A program made the position numbers and the translations under genes. Positions 27,133-36,055 of a DNA stretch of 57,782 bases are shown in pieces (positions within the stretch are counted from its first letter, which is position 1; each line of letters begins with the position of its first letter). The notes under the pieces are model-generated. The model saw only the letters and a list, made by a program, of their open reading frames with translations, had not been told where the DNA came from and made no database searches. Origin of the DNA: Caulobacteraceae bacterium (GTDB taxonomy: Bacteria; Pseudomonadota; Alphaproteobacteria; Caulobacterales; Aquidulcibacteraceae); NCBI GenBank assembly GCA_009773335.1, contig WRPF01000014.1, forward strand, positions 3,549 through 61,330, given 5' to 3'.

Positions 27133-27703
27133 AAAACTCGATGCGCTGCTCGCGGAAATCCGCGCGTGCCGCGCCTGCGATCTGCCGCACGAGCCGCGTC
27201 CCGTCGTGCGTGTCAGGGCGGATGCGCGGATTCTGATCGCGGGGCAGGCGCCGGGTCGGCTGGTGCATGAGACGGGGCTGCCGTGGAACGATCCGTCCGG
27301 AGACCGGCTGCGCGACTGGATGGGGCTCGATCGGGACGCGTTCTACGATGAGCGCAATGTGGCTGTCGCGGCGATGGGGTTCTGTTTTCCCGGCACGGTA
27401 GATGGGGCCGATCTGCCGCCGCGCAAGGCCTGCGCGCCGCTCTGGCGGCCGCGTCTTCTGCCGTTTCTCGCCGGCGTGCGCCTGACGTTGCTTGTCGGCG
27501 GGTACGCGCAGAAGTGGCATCTGGGAAAGACTGCGAAGCCGACGCTCACCGAAACTGTCCGCGCTTGGCGCACATACGGTCCCGGTGTCATACCCCTGCC
27601 GCATCCATCATGGCGAAACAGCGCATGGCTCAGACGCAATCCCTGGTTCGAGACGGACCTTCTGCCGGCGCTGCGGCGAAGCGTTTCCTTGTCGCTGTCG
27701 TGA
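27119..27703 (+). CDS. Uracil-DNA-glycosylase-superfamily protein
   Basis: 194 residues. CRACDLPHEPRPVVR gives a Cys pair, ILIAGQAPGRLVHETGLPWNDPSGDRLRDWM matches motif A of the UDG superfamily (GxxPG...PF-like) and LPHPSWRN corresponds to motif B. Such short proteins are annotated as uracil-DNA glycosylase family, but several lack the activity; repair of deaminated bases is a family-level guess. The start ATG lies inside the DUF3253 gene's end. Confidence 0.75.
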   Translation: MAKSEKLDALLAEIRACRACDLPHEPRPVVRVRADARILIAGQAPGRLVHETGLPWNDPSGDRLRDWMGLDRDAFYDERNVAVAAMGFCFPGTVDGADLPPRKACAPLWRPRLLPFLAGVRLTLLVGGYAQKWHLGKTAKPTLTETVRAWRTYGPGVIPLPHPSWRNSAWLRRNPWFETDLLPALRRSVSLSLS

Positions 27704-28683
27704 TGCTTCTCCTCGCCGCCTGCGCGCCGACCGTGCAGCAGGCGATGCGGCCACCGGCGGCGTTCCAGGGCGCGCGCTTCGACGCCGAAGCGCATCGCTT
27801 CTATTCCTTCGACGGCGCACCGCTGGGGCTCACGGTCTGGAAGCCGGCCGATCGTGAACCGTGGGCCGTCGTCATCGGCTTGCACGGGATGAACGACTAC
27901 GCCGAGACGTTCTATCTCGCGGGGCCGTGGTGGGCGCAGCAGGGGATCGCGACCTATGCCTATGACGCCCGTGGGCAAGGGCGGTCGCCGGATCGCGGGG
28001 TCTGGGGCGGGACGCGCCTGATGACCGAGGATCTCCGCACCGCCGTCGCGGTCGCCCGGCGCGAACATCCCGGCGCCATCGTCGCGGTGGTCGGCGAGAG
28101 CATGGGGGCCGCGACCGCGATCGCGGCGTTTTCCTCCGATGATCCCCCACGGGCGGACCGGCTTGTCCTTGTGGCCCCCGCCGTCTGGGGCTGGTCGACC
28201 ATGCCGAAGTCCTATGCGGCGACGCTCTGGGTCGGGGCCCACACCTTTCCGTTTCGGGCCGTCACGCCGCCGAAGGGGGTGCGCCGCCGGATAACGCCGT
28301 CCGACAACACCGAGATGCTCCGCAAGCTCGGCCGGGACCGCAACATGGTGTTCACGACCCGGATCGACGCGGTCTACGGCCTCGTGCGGCTGATGGAGCG
28401 GGCATCCGACGGGGCAGGAAACCTCAACGTGCCCACGGCCTTTCTCTATGGCGCGAAGGACCAGATCATCCCGCGGGCCTCGGCCATGCGGGCCGCCCGG
28501 AGCCTCCCGCCCGCAGCCCGGACGGCGCTCTATGTCAACGGCTACCATATGCTCCTCCGGGATCTTCAGGCCGAGACGGTCTGGCGCGACATCGAGGGCT
28601 TCGTGCGCGACCCCGCGGCGCCGTTTCCCTCGGGCGCGCCCCGGCTCCTGCCTGCTCGCGAAGCGTTAACCGGTCGCCGCTAG
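27610..28683 (+). CDS. Alpha/beta-hydrolase lipoprotein (lysophospholipase-like)
   Basis: 357 residues from 27610. A signal with lipobox (VVMLLLAAC) makes it a predicted lipoprotein. The hydrolase core has GLHGMNDYAETF, YDARGQGRSP, nucleophile elbow GESMG, an Asp in YGAKDQIIPR and His in NGYHMLLRD, the full Ser-Asp-His triad of the monoacylglycerol lipase/lysophospholipase group. The start is uncertain: 27610 overlaps the preceding gene by 94 bases, whereas ATG 27703 gives a neat TGATG coupling but leaves too short a signal peptide. Confidence 0.85.
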   Translation: MAKQRMAQTQSLVRDGPSAGAAAKRFLVAVVMLLLAACAPTVQQAMRPPAAFQGARFDAEAHRFYSFDGAPLGLTVWKPADREPWAVVIGLHGMNDYAETFYLAGPWWAQQGIATYAYDARGQGRSPDRGVWGGTRLMTEDLRTAVAVARREHPGAIVAVVGESMGAATAIAAFSSDDPPRADRLVLVAPAVWGWSTMPKSYAATLWVGAHTFPFRAVTPPKGVRRRITPSDNTEMLRKLGRDRNMVFTTRIDAVYGLVRLMERASDGAGNLNVPTAFLYGAKDQIIPRASAMRAARSLPPAARTALYVNGYHMLLRDLQAETVWRDIEGFVRDPAAPFPSGAPRLLPAREALTGRR

Positions 28684-28696
28684 TCTTTCCGCCGTC

Positions 28697-29641
28697 ATGG
28701 CGCTGAAATTGCCCCTGCCCAAGATCGACAAGCGCGGCGTCGCGTTGGCGCAGGCGCGCTTCAGCGCGTGGTGGCAGGGCGCCGATTTCGACCCCGCCGC
28801 CGCCGCGGCGGAGATCGACGCGAAGCTCGCCGCCGACGCCGCCAACGATCCGGGCGCGGAAGGCGATCTCTTCAAGCTCGACGCCCCGCCGTTCGACCTG
28901 CGCCTGGATGCGCTGCAGCGGATCTGGGGCGAGGGCCGCGTTTTCCCCGCCGATGCAGCCGTTGAAGCGACGCTGCCGACCCGGCTGGGCCTCTCGACGA
29001 CGGCGTCGCTGGCGGTCTTCGGACCGGGGCTCGTGGCGCCTTTGCAGGCCTTCGCGACCACCCATCTCGGCGAGATGAAGGTCTACGAGTGGCGTGAGGA
29101 GACCCACGCGCTCCTGCGCTACGGCGTGGCGAAGGCGGGTCTCGACAAGCGCGCTTCGGTCGCGACCGTCGATCTGGAAACCTTTTCGCCGCCTGTCGGC
29201 AGTCTCGACGGCGTCATCTCCTGCGACGAGTTCACCTACGCCGACAACGGCCCGCGTCTCGCCCAGCAGATCGCCAAGGCCCTGAAGCCGAAGGCGTCGG
29301 CGGTGATCGACTGCTACGCGGCGCTGCCGGGCGGCGATCTCTCCTCTGCCTTCGCGACCTCCTTCCTCGAACCGCACCTGCGCGCCGCCGGCGACATCGC
29401 GGGCTACTTCTCCGAAGCGGGTCTCACGGTCGCGGCGAACGACGATGTCACCGAAGAGCACCTCGCCGCAGCCCGCGAAGGTTTCAAGCGTCTGGCCGAT
29501 GCGCTCGCGAGCGGGGCGCCGTTGCAGCCGGGGGCGGGGCGTGAACTCGCGTGGGAAGCGGAAGCCTGGCGCACGCGGATGAAGCTGCTCGCCACGCGCC
29601 GCCTCGAGCGCCGCCGCATCCTGGTGACGCGGCCGGAATAG
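28697..29641 (+). CDS. Class I methyltransferase-like protein
   Basis: 314 residues. The middle (about 95-235) follows the Rossmann methyltransferase plan: LGEMKVYEWREETHALLRYGVAKAGL, VATVDLETFSPPVGSLDGVISCDEFTYADNGPRLAQQIAKALKPKASAVIDCYA. The glycine-rich SAM motif is degenerate. A methyltransferase fold seems likely, but activity is unproven. It begins 13 bases after the hydrolase gene. Confidence 0.6.
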   Translation: MALKLPLPKIDKRGVALAQARFSAWWQGADFDPAAAAAEIDAKLAADAANDPGAEGDLFKLDAPPFDLRLDALQRIWGEGRVFPADAAVEATLPTRLGLSTTASLAVFGPGLVAPLQAFATTHLGEMKVYEWREETHALLRYGVAKAGLDKRASVATVDLETFSPPVGSLDGVISCDEFTYADNGPRLAQQIAKALKPKASAVIDCYAALPGGDLSSAFATSFLEPHLRAAGDIAGYFSEAGLTVAANDDVTEEHLAAAREGFKRLADALASGAPLQPGAGRELAWEAEAWRTRMKLLATRRLERRRILVTRPE

Positions 29642-29689
29642 GCGCCGGATTCTGCGAGTTGGACCGCGCGCCTCCCGCCCGCGTGGCGA

Positions 29690-29793
29690 GTAGGACCGCC
29701 GGCGCCCTCGCCGGCATGGGTGGGCGCCGCCAGACTCCGCAGAATCCAGCGCTGTTTCGATACCGAATGCCGGCGGGGCGCCGGCGGTCCTAC
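29690..29793. repeat. REP/MITE-like imperfect palindrome
   Basis: Arms 29690-29717 and 29767-29793 are inverse copies of 28 and 27 bases differing by one or two positions (GTAGGACCGCCGGCG...), with a 49-base centre. A second nested pair (GGATTCTGCG at 29647 and its inverse near 29735) adds to the structure. The arrangement is that of a paired REP (REPIN) or a small MITE. No other copy is seen in this window. Confidence 0.65.
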
Positions 29794-29802
29794 TCTCCGA
29801 CA

Positions 29803-30339
29803 TCATGACGTGTCCGCGAGTGCGGGTTCAGGCTGCGGCGCGATCTGCATGAGCGCGTGCGCGGGCGGCGCGAACGCCACGGGCCGCACCACCACTGAAT
29901 AGCGTGCGAGACGTTTCACCATCGCAGCGATCGCGGGCTCCATGTCGTCGAGTAGCGCGCGAAGCTGTCTGATCCCGCGCACCTTCACACCACGCGTGTA
30001 ACTGCGCAGCGCACCGCGCTGATGCTGGAAGCGGACGCCCACCGGCGCCGCTCTTGCGCGACCTGCCCTGATCGCGCGCCCGCGCTGCGGACACCGCGCC
30101 ACGGCGTTGAGAAACACGCAGAGCTTCGCGGCGTGGACTTCCTCGCGGATGTCGGGCCGGAACCGCACGCCGATCAGACCCGCGAGCCAGGCGACAACCT
30201 CCGCCGCCCACAGTCGCAAGCACTGGGCGATGGCGTTCACTCTCTCGATGTCGGGTCTGCTGCGGACGGGCCGCAGCGCGTTTGGGTGTCTCATGACCGG
30301 GAGGATACGCGGCCGCGCATCCCGGTCGGATAGATTCAT
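29803..30339 (-). CDS. Hypothetical helical protein
   Basis: 178 residues, or 163 from an in-frame ATG at 30294. Basic, with a hydrophobic stretch (LWAAEVVAWLAGLIGV) and a helical C-terminal part (GIRQLRALLDDMEPAIAAMVKRLARYSVV). The TRGVKVRGIRQLRALLDDMEP block looks like conserved protein sequence rather than a shadow frame, and no competing frame on the other strand is better. I do not recognise the family. Confidence 0.55.
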   Translation of the reverse strand: MNLSDRDARPRILPVMRHPNALRPVRSRPDIERVNAIAQCLRLWAAEVVAWLAGLIGVRFRPDIREEVHAAKLCVFLNAVARCPQRGRAIRAGRARAAPVGVRFQHQRGALRSYTRGVKVRGIRQLRALLDDMEPAIAAMVKRLARYSVVVRPVAFAPPAHALMQIAPQPEPALADTS

Positions 30340-30707
30340 GCGCCTGTGTTGGCGCGCATGGGCGGGAGGGGCGGTGGGGTGTGGAACGAGGGGGTGGCGT
30401 TCCCTCTAATTGGGCGCGTTTTTTGATTTCCTGATGCCACGGCAGGGAGTTAGGGCCGGTTCCGGTCGCCGGCGCTCGAAGGTTGCTGTGGCAGGAATTC
30501 GCCGAAGTGCGACGCTCGTAACTTTCGACACCAACCAAACTTGGATGCCGCCGAAATTCCCGGGGCGCTTTAATCAGGTCAAGCGTGCGACCTTTGCCGG
30601 ATGATCGCCCCCCCCAGGTCACCATTTGGTTGTAGAAGGCAGGAGCGATACAATCCCGTCATCCGCGACGCGGCACCCCCACCCGAAGGTGGACGCCACG
30701 CCAAAAG
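30340..30707. other. 368-bp gene-free stretch at a GC transition
   Basis: No supported gene. A GGAAC/GTTCC stem (about 30381-30403) with a T6 run shortly after (near 30419) could be a weak terminator. GC falls to the right, into the Lnt-like/PadR islet. Confidence 0.4.
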
Positions 30708-32180
30708 TCAACGCCGCACCAATGCTGAGCAAACCCCTGCGATCACGAGAAGAAGGAATATCGCGATACAGGCGTGAGCAAAGTAATCACCGGCTTGTCC
30801 ATAGAGCGTGCGACGATGCGCCATCGGCATCTCGGCGTACATGATCGCGCCGGGGGACGCGAAGGAATCGTTGGAAGCAAGGCGTACGCCATTGGCATTA
30901 GCGGCGACGGAGAGGCCGTTGCTCGCCGCGCGCAGTACGCCAAAGCCGCCTTCGATGCCACGCATTACACTCATCTCGCCGTGAAGCGGGGTGATCGCCC
31001 GCCAATCGTTGGAGGGAATGACCAGCAAGTCGGCGCGCTGCAGCGCGGCCTGGCGGGCGAGCGCCGGGAAGTCAGCGTCAAAACAGATGACGACGGCGAT
31101 GCGGCCAAATGGGGTCGCCAACGTCGTGACGCGCCCCTCTCCGGCAATGATCGGCTCGCCAGGAACCGGAACGGATTTGAGATACTCGAGCGCCACGTTA
31201 CCATCTGGCGTGAAGACGAGGGCCTTGTTGTGCATGAGCGCATCGGAATCATTGGGAATGCTGACGACACCGGTTATCAGAACAACCCCTTGGCTCTGGG
31301 CGAAGCTCCGAGCGCGATCGATGAAGACCTGCTCAGACTGAGCGTCGAATTGAGCAGCGCCTTCATACCAAACGATTAGCGCAGCTCCCTCGCGGGCCGC
31401 CGTCTGAGACAAAGCAAAGAGAGAGTCGAGGCGAGCGGCGCTGTTGGCAACGCGGCAGGCGTAATCGTCGCGCGCACCGCAGCCTTCAAAGAAACGGTCA
31501 CTTAACTCTGCGGGATTGCTGAGTGCTGCGACGCGAACGGTCTCGTCGCGTGGCGATGTGTAAATCCACCAGCCGCCGTACCCCAGAATGGCGACCACGC
31601 AGACGCTAAAGCCAGCGATTGGCATAATCACACGAGGCGCACGTGTGTCGAACAGTGGTTGCACGGCGCTCGCGAACCACATCACCACGAATGCTATGCC
31701 CCAGACGCCAGTCAACGATGCGAGTTGCACCAGAGGCAGGAACGGGAGTTGGACATAGGCGTCATTTCCCCACGTGCCGAAAGGGCTGGCTAGGGAGAGT
31801 CCGTACGCCAAAGTTACACCTGCGGTCGGGAAGACGAGAGAAGCAGGAAGGCCGACCAGCTTCGGCGCGATCAATCGATGAATGACGTACGGAAGCGCAC
31901 CGATGACCCCCGAGATTGCGCTCGCAATTGCGTACTCTGCATCCGGCATTGGGATTGCGCCGCGGAACATGAAGAACGCGGCAGATGCGCTCGCAACGGA
32001 CGTCAGGGCGAAGCCGACCAGCGCGCCGGATGTCATGAAAAATCGCAACAACAACACCGGCGCCAGCCACGCGGCGAAGACGTTGGCATGGATGCCGTTC
32101 GAGAAACACAACGCCGCTGCGCCGGCGATGAAGAAAAGCCAGCGTGAAGCGGCAGAGTTCGTCGCCAAGCGTTGCAGCAT
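30708..32180 (-). CDS. Lnt-like membrane carbon-nitrogen hydrolase (apolipoprotein N-acyltransferase paralogue)
   Basis: 490 residues with about six N-terminal transmembrane helices and a C-terminal nitrilase domain, the layout of apolipoprotein N-acyltransferase. The nitrilase triad is visible: Glu in VWYEGA, Lys in YLKSVPVPGEP, Cys in VICFDADFP. The canonical Lnt would have W-P-E before the Glu; here it is WYE, and the membrane part is divergent, so it is probably a paralogue and not the housekeeping enzyme. Local GC is lower than in neighbours. Divergent from a PadR regulator whose operator candidate lies between them. Confidence 0.75.
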   Translation of the reverse strand: MLQRLATNSAASRWLFFIAGAAALCFSNGIHANVFAAWLAPVLLLRFFMTSGALVGFALTSVASASAAFFMFRGAIPMPDAEYAIASAISGVIGALPYVIHRLIAPKLVGLPASLVFPTAGVTLAYGLSLASPFGTWGNDAYVQLPFLPLVQLASLTGVWGIAFVVMWFASAVQPLFDTRAPRVIMPIAGFSVCVVAILGYGGWWIYTSPRDETVRVAALSNPAELSDRFFEGCGARDDYACRVANSAARLDSLFALSQTAAREGAALIVWYEGAAQFDAQSEQVFIDRARSFAQSQGVVLITGVVSIPNDSDALMHNKALVFTPDGNVALEYLKSVPVPGEPIIAGEGRVTTLATPFGRIAVVICFDADFPALARQAALQRADLLVIPSNDWRAITPLHGEMSVMRGIEGGFGVLRAASNGLSVAANANGVRLASNDSFASPGAIMYAEMPMAHRRTLYGQAGDYFAHACIAIFLLLVIAGVCSALVRR

Positions 32181-32232
32181 TTTTCGCCAACCTATGCAAT
32201 CGGTAGCATATACCCTAACCTAGTTCATATAG

Positions 32233-32252
32233 ATATGCAACTGTATGCATAT
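32233..32252. promoter_or_regulatory. Inverted repeat, candidate PadR operator
   Basis: ATATGCA (32233-32239) and TGCATAT (32246-32252) are perfect inverse copies with a 6-base spacer, 15 bases before the padR start and about 50 before the Lnt-like gene. PadR proteins bind such AT-rich dyads in divergent promoters and repress both directions. A related half-site lies near 32192-32210. Confidence 0.55.
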
Positions 32253-32267
32253 GGAAGCGGTATTGGT

Positions 32268-32804
32268 ATGTCTTTGAAGCACTTGATCTTGGCCCTGGTC
32301 GCGACGCGCCAGTCGACCGGCTACGAGATCACCAAAGAACTCGATGAGGTCGCCGGTTTCTTCTGGCGCGCCACGCATCAGCAGGTCTATCGCGAGCTCG
32401 GAGATCTGGCCGAGACAGGGCTCTTGCGCTTCAGGGAGGTCGAACAGAACGGAAAGCCGGATAAGAAGGTCTACGCAATCACGGCGAAGGGGCGCAAAGC
32501 GTTCGAAGCTTGGTTTCTAGAGCCAACGGACCCACCGCGGGGCGCTGACCCCTTGATGATCAAGTTTTTTGCGGCCGAGCTTGTCGGCATTGACGAGTTA
32601 CGGAAGCAGCTTGCGAACGCAAGAGCGGGGCACGAAGCGATGCTTGCGGCCTACGAGGCCATTGAGGCGCAGCACTATGCAGAGCCAATGAGGAAGATGC
32701 CGCGATGGAAACAGCTGATCTTCATGACACTACGGCTCGGTATGGCGCGCGAACGCGCATGGCTTGAGTGGGCAGATGAGAGCGAGAAAGCGTTGCGGGC
32801 ATAG
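32268..32804 (+). CDS. PadR-family transcriptional regulator
   Basis: 178 residues from the ATG at 32268 (MSLKHLILALVATRQSTGYEITKELDE). The PadR winged helix covers residues 1-85 (GFFWRATHQQVYRELGDLAETGLLRF, KKVYAITAKGRKAF). A C-terminal Vir-like helical dimerisation domain follows (LRKQLANARAGHEAMLAAYEAIEAQHY). A frame to 32172 exists but includes the operator-like dyad, so the later start is chosen. Likely represses itself and the divergent Lnt-like gene. Confidence 0.88.
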   Translation: MSLKHLILALVATRQSTGYEITKELDEVAGFFWRATHQQVYRELGDLAETGLLRFREVEQNGKPDKKVYAITAKGRKAFEAWFLEPTDPPRGADPLMIKFFAAELVGIDELRKQLANARAGHEAMLAAYEAIEAQHYAEPMRKMPRWKQLIFMTLRLGMARERAWLEWADESEKALRA

Positions 32805-32950
32805 CGTCGATCTGGCGAACGTCGCGGTCCACGCGAATTGCCATTGAGCATCCAACCTGCGCAAGCCCGAACTGACCGTCGCGCATGGGCCAACAATCGC
32901 CTGTCGAGCCACAATCCCGGATCGTCTCGCTCCGGACTCAAACCCGTCCC

Positions 32951-34387
32951 TCACATCACCGGCAGCCTGTCCTTCCACGGCCGCGCCGCCTCCAGCTGTG
33001 CAGCCAGACTCAACAACGTCGCCTCCGCGCCATAACGTCCGAGGAACATGACGCCGATGGGCAGGCCGCCTCTGCTCATGGTGAGCGGCACGCTCATCGC
33101 CGGTTGGCCGGTGTGGTTGGCGAGCGCGGTGTAGGGGCCGAACGCGCCGATGTCGCGGCCGTACTGGGCAAAGTCCGGTTGGGAGAGTGAGAGCACGCCG
33201 TGCTTCGGTGGCGGCGTGCCTTGCGTGGGCGTTAGCACCAGATCGTATGTCTGCATGAACTGTGAGAGTTTGATCGCCGCGCGTTGCTGTGTGGCGATGG
33301 CCGCCTGCAGCTGCACGCCCGTCACCTCTGCGGCGCGCGCGCGATAGAAGGCGGTGAGCGGTTCGATCTCGTCGTCGCGCACGGGACTGCCGCGCGCGGC
33401 GCCGCGGTCTTCCAGATCGCGGAACACGCTCGTCATCAGGATCGGCATGAAGGCCTGCGCGAGGCCGGCGCCGTCCACGGGCGGCTGGATTTCCTCGACC
33501 CTGTGGCCGAGGCTCTCGCAGAGTTTCGCGGCGTCGGCTGCGGCGGCCGCGCATTCGGGATCGATGTCGGCGCCGTCATACGTCTTCGCCCACAGCGCGA
33601 TGCGCAAGCCCACAGGCGCCGACGACAGCGCCGCGAGGAAGCCGCCGCCCGGCGCGGGCGTCGCGTCATAGCGCGCGCCGGTTTCGATGCCGCCGACGGC
33701 GTCGAGGAAGGCCGCGCTGTCGCGCACGCTGCGCGAGACCGCGCCGACCACGCTCATGCCGTTCCAGCCTTCGGTGCGCAGCGGCCCGAGCGGCACGCGC
33801 CCGCGCGAGGGTTTCAGGCCGAAGAGGCCGCAGCACGAGGCGGGCGTGCGGATCGATCCGCCGCCGTCGCTGGCCTGCGCCATCGGGATGACGCCCGCCG
33901 ACACCGCCGCCGCCGCGCCGCCGGACGAACCGCCTGCGATGTGGCCGTGCTTCCACGGATTGTGCGTGTCGCCCTGGATCTTGTTTTCGGTCGTGGCGGT
34001 GAGGCCGAGTTCGGGCGATGTGGTGGAGCCGAAGATGACGAGGCCTGCCGCGCGGCAGCGCTCGGTGAGTACGCTGTCGATCTTGGGAACGAAGCCCTCC
34101 CACGCGCGGCTGCCGCTGGTGAGCGGGGCGCCGGCGACCATGACGGCGAGATCCTTGGTCATGAAGGGAACACCCGCGAAGGGGCCTTCGCCGACGCCGG
34201 CTTTCAGCTGCGCCTTCGCGATGTCGACGAAGCGGTGCGCCTGTGCGTTGATCTTCGGATTGACCGCATCGAGGCGCGCGATGGCGGCGTCGAGCAGTTC
34301 GCCCGGCGTCACGGCCTTCTTGCGCACGAGCTCGGCGAGCCCGAGGGCGTCATGCTTGATGTAGTCGGCGTGACTGATGGCGGCCAT
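32951..34387 (-). CDS. Amidase (amidase-signature family)
   Basis: 478 residues. The Ser-cisSer-Lys triad is readable: Lys78 (MTKDLAV), the GGSSGG loop (Ser154/155) and nucleophile Ser178 (SDGGGSIRTPAS), then the CGLFGLKPSRGRVPLG signature. It hydrolyses an amide of unknown identity; GatA is unlikely because no gatC/gatB is adjacent. Monocistronic and convergent with padR. Confidence 0.92.
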   Translation of the reverse strand: MAAISHADYIKHDALGLAELVRKKAVTPGELLDAAIARLDAVNPKINAQAHRFVDIAKAQLKAGVGEGPFAGVPFMTKDLAVMVAGAPLTSGSRAWEGFVPKIDSVLTERCRAAGLVIFGSTTSPELGLTATTENKIQGDTHNPWKHGHIAGGSSGGAAAAVSAGVIPMAQASDGGGSIRTPASCCGLFGLKPSRGRVPLGPLRTEGWNGMSVVGAVSRSVRDSAAFLDAVGGIETGARYDATPAPGGGFLAALSSAPVGLRIALWAKTYDGADIDPECAAAAADAAKLCESLGHRVEEIQPPVDGAGLAQAFMPILMTSVFRDLEDRGAARGSPVRDDEIEPLTAFYRARAAEVTGVQLQAAIATQQRAAIKLSQFMQTYDLVLTPTQGTPPPKHGVLSLSQPDFAQYGRDIGAFGPYTALANHTGQPAMSVPLTMSRGGLPIGVMFLGRYGAEATLLSLAAQLEAARPWKDRLPVM

Positions 34388-34426
34388 GCGGCGTTCCTCC
34401 TGCTTGGGGGAACGCTAGCGCCTAAT

Positions 34427-34762
34427 TCAGGCGTCGGCGAGCACGCCCTTCTCGGCGAGGTAGGGCTTCAGTTCGCCGGTCTCGAACATCTCGCGGATGA
34501 TGTCGCAGCCGCCGACGAATTCGCCCTTCACGTAGAGCTGCGGGATGGTCGGCCAGTTCGAGAAGGCCTTCACGCCCTCGCGGATGCCGGGATCGGCCAG
34601 CACGTTCACGTCCTGGTAGTCCACGCCGAGATGGTCGAGGATCTGGACCACCACCGAGGAGAAGCCACACTGCGGGCGCGCGGGGTTCCCCTTCATGAAC
34701 AGCACCACGTCATTGCCCTCCACGAGGTCCTTGATGCGGTCGAGGGCGGGGGCGTCGGTCAT
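34427..34762 (-). CDS. grxD: Monothiol glutaredoxin Grx4/GrxD
   Basis: 111 residues with the CGFS active site at Cys32 and the [20 protein letters not shown] block typical of the [2Fe-2S]-carrying monothiol glutaredoxins. These deliver Fe-S clusters and pair with BolA, encoded nearby at 36821-37051. The linkage of grxD, bolA and purL is common in alphaproteobacteria. Confidence 0.95.
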   Translation of the reverse strand: MTDAPALDRIKDLVEGNDVVLFMKGNPARPQCGFSSVVVQILDHLGVDYQDVNVLADPGIREGVKAFSNWPTIPQLYVKGEFVGGCDIIREMFETGELKPYLAEKGVLADA

Positions 34763-34924
34763 ATGCGGGCTCCGGAACGTGTCACCTACAGCTAGGGCGG
34801 CGAGGTGCGACCATCAAGCGCCGTGGTTCCGCCTTCAACCTGTCTCACTTGTAAGATTAAGGTCCGGCGCAGAGGCCTAAAACGCCGCATCGGCGTTCCG
34901 GCGTCTGAAAGAGGGGTAGTTTCA

Positions 34925-36055
34925 ATGAGAAAAGTGTTCGGTCTTCTCGCCGCTGCGAGCGCGTTGTCGCTTGTGGCCGCCGCACCGGCCAGCGCCCAGG
35001 CGCAACGGACCGTGACCGTCGGCCAGACCGTCTCCGGGGCGCTCACCGCCGAAGACCCGAAGATGGAAGACCGCAGCAGCTACGACGAGTTCTCGCTGAG
35101 CCTCGCGGCAGGCCAGAGCGTTGAAATCGTGATGTCGTCGTCTGCGTTCGATTCCTTCCTGCACTTCGGCAAGGGCACGGGCTCGGCGTTCACCGCCTCA
35201 TCGACCGATGACGACAGCGCCGGCGGCCAGGACGCGCGCGTCCGCTTCACCGCGAGCGAAGCCGGCATCTACACCGTCCGCGCGAACGCGCTGAACGAAG
35301 GCATGGCGGGCCCGTACTCGCTGCGCGTCGGCACGTACGCGGCGCCCCCGCCCGCAGTCGCCAGGCCGCTCACGGTCGGCGCGACGGTCGAAGGGACGCT
35401 TGTGGATGGCGGCAGCCGCCTTGAGGAAGGCGACAAGCTCTATGACGTCTACACCTTCACCGGAAAGAAGGGCGACCGCCTCGCGCTGTCCACTGCGTCG
35501 AGCGCGTTCGACTCGATGATCGAACTCGGCCGCATGAAGGATGGCGCGTTCGAGTCCATCGCCACCGACGACGACAGCGGCGGCGACAAGAACGCGCGTC
35601 TGCTGACCATCCTGCCGGAAGACGGAACCTACACCGTGCGCGTCGTCGGCTTCGACAAGGACGCCCGCGGCGCCTACAGCCTGAAGGCGGAAGCACTGCC
35701 TGAACCCGCCGCCGCGCCGCGCCCGAAGGCCATGCGCAAGGGACAGGTCGTTCAAGGCGAACTCACCGACCGCTCCGCGCAGTTCGGTGAGTTCCGCGCC
35801 TATGACTACTACACGATCCGCGGGCGCGCCGGCGAGAAGGTGACGATCATCCTGCGCTCCGAGGCGTTTGATGCGGTGCTCGACGTGGGCGTTCTCAGCC
35901 CCGGCGGCTTCGCCTCGGTCGCCACCGACGACGACAGCGGCGGCGGCACCAACGCCAAGATCGACTTCACGTTCGAGCGTTCCGGATCGGTGATCATCCG
36001 CGCCAGTTCGCTGAATGGCGCCAAGATCGGCGCGTTCAGTCTCTCGGTCGAGTAA
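34925..36055 (+). CDS. Secreted protein with three PPC-type domains
   Basis: 376 residues: signal peptide (to about residue 25, APASAQA), then three repeats of ~110 residues. Each has a Y-D-x-Y/F-x-x-x-G-xx-G strand start, a S-xAFD-S/A-x-L block, a TDDDSxGGxxARxxF acidic loop and a final YxxRxxxxxxxxxGxYSLxV strand. This is the bacterial pre-peptidase C-terminal (PPC) fold, usually an appendage of secreted proteases; here it stands alone. Role unknown; ligand or surface binding is possible. Confidence 0.85.
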   Translation: MRKVFGLLAAASALSLVAAAPASAQAQRTVTVGQTVSGALTAEDPKMEDRSSYDEFSLSLAAGQSVEIVMSSSAFDSFLHFGKGTGSAFTASSTDDDSAGGQDARVRFTASEAGIYTVRANALNEGMAGPYSLRVGTYAAPPPAVARPLTVGATVEGTLVDGGSRLEEGDKLYDVYTFTGKKGDRLALSTASSAFDSMIELGRMKDGAFESIATDDDSGGDKNARLLTILPEDGTYTVRVVGFDKDARGAYSLKAEALPEPAAAPRPKAMRKGQVVQGELTDRSAQFGEFRAYDYYTIRGRAGEKVTIILRSEAFDAVLDVGVLSPGGFASVATDDDSGGGTNAKIDFTFERSGSVIIRASSLNGAKIGAFSLSVE

